Positions 60,634 through 64,000 of a DNA stretch of 64,000 bases are shown here, in pieces; the stretch's first letter is position 1; each line of letters starts with the position of its first letter. This DNA is from Paenibacillus lemnae (GTDB lineage: Bacteria > Bacillota > Bacilli > Paenibacillales > Paenibacillaceae), in NCBI RefSeq assembly GCF_012933385.1, contig NZ_JABBPN010000014.1, positions 1 to 64,000 of the forward strand, given 5' to 3'. Under the pieces are notes generated by a model, which was not told the DNA's origin, made no database searches, and worked only from the letters and a program-made list of their open reading frames with translations. Position numbers and translations under genes: made by a program.

Positions 60634-62178
60634 ATGACTTCAAAGAGAACGGCGGCCGTCATTGGTGCTGGTCCTGGTGGTTTGGCAGCTGCCATGCTGC
60701 TGGCAGGAGGCGGTTATGATGTGTCCGTGTTCGAGAAACAACCGTACATTGGAGGCAGAACATCCCGACTGGAATTCGATGGTTTTAAGTTCGATCGGGG
60801 CGCGACTTTCTTAATGATGCCTGAGCTGCTGGAAGAGCTTTTTGATGCAGTAGGACGCTCGCTGCACGATTATGTAGATTTGAAAGAACTGGATCCACTG
60901 TATCAGCTGAGATTCGGTGAACTGAAACTGGAAGCGACAAGAAACCGGGACCTGATGAAGGAACGTATTGAACACCTGTTTCCAGGTAATGGAGAAGGTT
61001 ATACGAGGTTTATGCAGGAAGAAAAGGTTAAATTTGACCGCATATCCCCCCTGCTGAAACGGCCCATTTCGAAATTAACGGATTATATTCGTACCGATGT
61101 TATAAAAGCAATACCCAAACTGAATGCCATGGACACGGTATATGGCAGATTATCGAAATATTATAGTGATGAAAGATTGAAGTTTGCGTTTACGTTTCAA
61201 GCAAAATATTTGGGTATGTCTCCATGGGAATGTCCGGGAACCTTTTCGATTTTGTCATATTTGGAACATGAGTACGGATTATTTCACCCCGTCGGTGGTG
61301 TGAATGCCGTATGTGAAGCTATGGTTAAAGTGATACAGGAGTTGGGCGGATCTGTACATTTGTCCTGTGGGGTCGATCAGGTGTTAACCCGGCATGGTAA
61401 GACAACAGGCGTTCTCTTGGAGAGTGGGGAGAAGGTGGAGAGCGATCACGTTGTGATCAATGCGGATTTTGCCACAGCCGTTAACCATCTCTTTGAACCA
61501 GGGCAGTTGAAAAAGTATACTCCTGAACGTGTCGCAGCCAAGAAATACTCCTGTTCAACCTATATGCTTTATCTGGGCGTCGAGGGGAGTGTGAATCTGC
61601 CGCATCATACGGTCATCTTCTCTGATGATTACAAGAAAAACGTGGATGAAATCACGAAACAAGGTGTGCTGTCCAAAGACCCATCCATTTACGTGCACAA
61701 CCCATCTGCGCTGGATACTTCTATGGCTCCTGAAGGCAAGAGTGGATTATATGTCTTGATGCCAGTTCCAAATTTGCAGGGAGAGACAGACTGGCCGGCA
61801 CAGCAGCAGCAAATTCGTGAAGACGTTATACGGCGACTGGAACAGGAACCTGAAATGAAAAATCTGTCATCCAGAATTGTATCCGAGCAGATGATTACGC
61901 CTCAGGATTGGCAGGACCGATTCCATGTTTATCGTGGCGCAACGTTTAATCTCTCCCATTCACTGGATCAGATGATGCACCTGAGACCGCATAACCGTTT
62001 TGAAGAATTGGATCATTGCTGGCTCGTAGGAGGAGGGACACATCCGGGCAGTGGGCTGCCGACGATTTGGGAATCCGCACGGATCAGTGTCAAGCTGTTG
62101 ATGGATCAAGATAAGAAAGAAGGCGTTCATGTATCACCCCGTTATGCAGCAGTACAGGAGGTGCCGCTATGGAAGTAG
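60634..62178 (+). CDS. Carotenoid desaturase, CrtN/CrtI family (first copy)
   Basis: A 514-residue FAD amine-oxidase-type protein. The dinucleotide-binding motif is VIGAGPGGLAAAMLLAGGGY, then VFEKQPYIGGRTSRLEFDG and DRGATFLMM, typical of bacterial phytoene/diapophytoene desaturases. The C-terminal FAD motif is WLVGGGTHPGSGLPTIWESA. It likely introduces double bases into a C30 (or C40) backbone made by the synthase downstream. The ATG used is the first ATG; an in-frame GTG 12 bases earlier lies within the ribosome binding site GAAGGG. It overlaps the next desaturase by 10 bp, so it is translationally coupled. Confidence 0.9.
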   Translation: MTSKRTAAVIGAGPGGLAAAMLLAGGGYDVSVFEKQPYIGGRTSRLEFDGFKFDRGATFLMMPELLEELFDAVGRSLHDYVDLKELDPLYQLRFGELKLEATRNRDLMKERIEHLFPGNGEGYTRFMQEEKVKFDRISPLLKRPISKLTDYIRTDVIKAIPKLNAMDTVYGRLSKYYSDERLKFAFTFQAKYLGMSPWECPGTFSILSYLEHEYGLFHPVGGVNAVCEAMVKVIQELGGSVHLSCGVDQVLTRHGKTTGVLLESGEKVESDHVVINADFATAVNHLFEPGQLKKYTPERVAAKKYSCSTYMLYLGVEGSVNLPHHTVIFSDDYKKNVDEITKQGVLSKDPSIYVHNPSALDTSMAPEGKSGLYVLMPVPNLQGETDWPAQQQQIREDVIRRLEQEPEMKNLSSRIVSEQMITPQDWQDRFHVYRGATFNLSHSLDQMMHLRPHNRFEELDHCWLVGGGTHPGSGLPTIWESARISVKLLMDQDKKEGVHVSPRYAAVQEVPLWK

Positions 62179-63680
62179 GCATTATTGGCGCCGGAATCGG
62201 CGGGTTGACGACAGCTTTGCTTCTGAGCAGCCGCGGCTTTGAAGTGACGGTATACGAGAAAGAGAAAGAACTGGGCGGCAGACTCGCTTACCAGCGGGAC
62301 GAAAGTGGAAGATTTGCCATAGACAAAGGACCTACCATTGTTCTATTGCCAGATATGCTGCTTGATATTTTAGAAGAAGGTGGAATGGATACATCGCTGC
62401 TTCCCCTGATGGAATGTGATCCTTTGTATGCCATTCACTATGCAGATGGAACGGTATTTCAGAAACATCGCGATCAGGAAAAGCAGCTGAAAGAACTCGA
62501 TCGTGTATTTCCGGGCGAGAGATCAGGATACTTGAAATATATGATGGATATGGAGATTGCTTTTAATTCTGGTGTCAGCGCATTTTTAAGCCGTCCTTTT
62601 TTTCGCAAAAGCCAGTTTTATACCTGGAATAATATGAAACTGCTGCTGCAGATGAAAGCATATAAAAGTGTGAGGAAGTTAGCTGCAGATTACTTCCGTG
62701 ACGAACGCCTTCAGGATGCATTCTCTTTGCAAACTTTATACATCGGAGGGGCGCCGTTTAGTGCACCGGCCCTGTATACACTCATTCCATATGCAGAGCA
62801 TGCTTTCGGCGTTTGGTATCTTCGTGGAGGATATGCAGGACTGGTTCAAACGATCCGCGAGGTTTTGGAGCAACGGGGAGTCACATTCGTTACTGGATGC
62901 AAGGCAGATCACCTGTTGATCGAACATGGAAGCTGTATCGGTTTTGTATCAGACCAACAGGAGTACCGGCATGATTCCATCATATTTAACGGGGATTTTC
63001 CTCATCTGGCGGGAATGATTCCTCAAACGAAGCGGAATGCAGGATCGGTGAAGCTGCCATCGCCTAAAACCCTGCAAAAAGAATACGAGCCATCATCCGG
63101 CTGTTTCTTGATCTATCTGGGTCTAAACAAGCGGTATGAGGATGTGAATATCCATCAATTTTTCCTTCCTGCATCATTGCAAAACGGACTGCGTCAGCTG
63201 TTTGTGGATAAACAGATCCCTAATGAGCCTTCTTTCTACACGTTTTATCCAACAGCACTCGATGACACGGCGGCCTGTGAGGGTGAAAGCGTCATGTATA
63301 TTTTGGTCCCCGTACCTCCGGCAGGTCACATCGCGTGGGATGAACTTAAGGATGAGTTTGCTCAGCGTATTCTGGATGAAGCAGAGCAGCGAGGCTTTCC
63401 GGATCTGCAAGAATCCATTCTCTGGATGGATATTCGGACCCCGGATGATGCGGAACAAGAAGGCATGTACCGCGGCGGCAGCTTCGGTATTGCACCGAGT
63501 CTGAAGCAGTCTGCGATTTTCCGGCCTCAAATTGTACCTTTCCCATCCATCATGAACTTATATAGTGTGGGAGCCTCAGTACATCCTGGCGGAGGCATTC
63601 CAATCGTGATGCAGGGGGCACGCCTGCTCGCGGATCATCTAACAAAGGAGAGGGTTGCATGCACACAACAAACTGTCTAG
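62169..63680 (+). CDS. Carotenoid desaturase/oxidase, CrtN family (second copy)
   Basis: A 503-residue paralogue of the upstream protein. The N-terminal motif is EVGIIGAGIGGLTTALLLSS, then VYEKEKELGGRLAY and DKGPTIVLLPDMLLD; the C-terminal motif is YSVGASVHPGGGIPIVMQGA. Tandem CrtN paralogues are typical of C30 carotenoid clusters, where one desaturates and the other (CrtNb/CrtP-like) oxidises end groups. Which copy does which cannot be read with confidence. GGAGGTG lies just before the ATG, within the upstream gene. Overlaps the synthase by 22 bp. Confidence 0.88.
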   Translation: MEVGIIGAGIGGLTTALLLSSRGFEVTVYEKEKELGGRLAYQRDESGRFAIDKGPTIVLLPDMLLDILEEGGMDTSLLPLMECDPLYAIHYADGTVFQKHRDQEKQLKELDRVFPGERSGYLKYMMDMEIAFNSGVSAFLSRPFFRKSQFYTWNNMKLLLQMKAYKSVRKLAADYFRDERLQDAFSLQTLYIGGAPFSAPALYTLIPYAEHAFGVWYLRGGYAGLVQTIREVLEQRGVTFVTGCKADHLLIEHGSCIGFVSDQQEYRHDSIIFNGDFPHLAGMIPQTKRNAGSVKLPSPKTLQKEYEPSSGCFLIYLGLNKRYEDVNIHQFFLPASLQNGLRQLFVDKQIPNEPSFYTFYPTALDDTAACEGESVMYILVPVPPAGHIAWDELKDEFAQRILDEAEQRGFPDLQESILWMDIRTPDDAEQEGMYRGGSFGIAPSLKQSAIFRPQIVPFPSIMNLYSVGASVHPGGGIPIVMQGARLLADHLTKERVACTQQTV

Positions 63681-64000
63681 TCCAATGTGAAGAGATGATA
63701 CGCGAGGGATCCTCTACCTTTTATAAGGCTTTCGGATTTCTTCCGTCCCCGAGAAAAGAGGCGGTTTATGTCATTTATGCATTTTGCCGGATGATTGACG
63801 ATTCCGTTGATGAGCCGGAGAAATCAATGTATACGATTGATGAACTCGAACAATCCTTGAATGAGCTTCATTCGGCTGAGGGACATTTTATATGGCCTGC
63901 GCTTCGCTGGTTGTTTGAGAAATTTCCGAATCTCGACAAAGCTCCTTTTTATAAACAAATGGAGGGTCAGCGCAGAGATTTGGTTCAGAGCCATTACAAT
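63659..64000 (+). CDS. Squalene/phytoene synthase family (3' end outside window)
   Basis: The first 114 residues of a trans-isoprenyl head-to-head synthase. SSTFYKAFGFLPSPRKEAVY is the family's N-terminal substrate-binding stretch, and YAFCRMIDDSVDE contains the first Asp-rich motif (D-D-x-x-D) that binds the diphosphate through magnesium. It likely condenses two farnesyl (CrtM, C30) or geranylgeranyl units. The order desaturase-desaturase-synthase suggests CrtM, but the product is inferred. The start follows AGGAGAGGG; it overlaps the upstream desaturase by 22 bp. Confidence 0.9.
   Translation, partial: MHTTNCLVQCEEMIREGSSTFYKAFGFLPSPRKEAVYVIYAFCRMIDDSVDEPEKSMYTIDELEQSLNELHSAEGHFIWPALRWLFEKFPNLDKAPFYKQMEGQRRDLVQSHYN

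Noticed and set aside
1..64000. tRNA, rRNA, CRISPR, insertion sequences or prophage genes
   Set aside because: None was seen. No regularly spaced repeats, transposase or integrase motifs appear in any translated frame. tRNAscan and ISfinder searches would settle this.

Overview
The window reads as chromosome of a low-to-mid GC, spore-forming-type Firmicute, most like Paenibacillus. This rests on adjacent parE/parC, many strong AGGAGG-type ribosome binding sites with TTG/GTG starts, several sugar importers each tied to a YesM/YesN-like sensor pair or a membrane AraC regulator, a copper-amine-oxidase-N/NlpC-P60 wall protein, and a C30-type carotenoid cluster. The species call is inference. No tRNA, rRNA, CRISPR array, insertion sequence or prophage was seen.

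Layout. 1-15 kb is housekeeping: the C-terminal part of a dynamin-like GTPase (cut by the window edge), a heterodimeric ABC exporter with one degenerate ATP site, a GNAT protein, a secreted CAP-domain protein, a membrane-anchored SGNH hydrolase, an ABC-2 exporter pair, and topoisomerase IV (parE-parC). 15-25 kb holds a MarR regulator, an RNA pseudouridine synthase with a methyltransferase, a secreted NlpC/P60 protein, small hypothetical genes, and an ArsR-type regulator next to a single ABC half-exporter. Shared ATTAGA/TCTAAT operators link these last two. A decayed methyltransferase, a Nudix hydrolase and a lipoprotein follow.

25-32 kb is the first sugar system: a membrane AraC regulator divergent from an LplB/LplC/LplA-like importer. 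32-34 kb has two HAD proteins, an APH-like kinase and a small membrane protein. 34-41.5 kb is the second sugar system: a binding protein and two permeases, with a perfect CcpA cre site, divergent from a sensor kinase/AraC response regulator pair. 41.7-48.7 kb holds rpiA, a cytoplasmic GH9 glucanase, HD, Nudix, methyltransferase, HIT and NAT-like genes, a frameshifted RidA gene and a truncated metallopeptidase remnant.

48.7-58.7 kb is the most coherent accessory locus. A cytoplasmic heparinase II/III-fold lyase and a KdgF-like cupin are divergent from permease-permease-sensor kinase-response regulator-binding protein. The binding-protein gene has its own -10 box and a cre-like site. Together they suggest uptake and intracellular breakdown of a uronate-containing oligosaccharide. 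None of the three importers encodes an ATPase, so a shared MsmX-type ATPase elsewhere is likely.

58.7-64 kb carries a small membrane protein with no canonical start codon, a GNAT protein, a lipoprotein, and a carotenoid operon (two CrtN/CrtI-type desaturases and the start of a squalene/phytoene synthase). The carotenoid operon lies behind a 39-bp perfect palindrome that contains a symmetric promoter.

The observations most worth a second look are the uronate locus, the symmetric promoter/palindrome, the ArsR operators, two genes whose best start codon is ATC, orphan minus-strand terminators near 17.6-17.7 kb, and a long inverted repeat at 41.65 kb.
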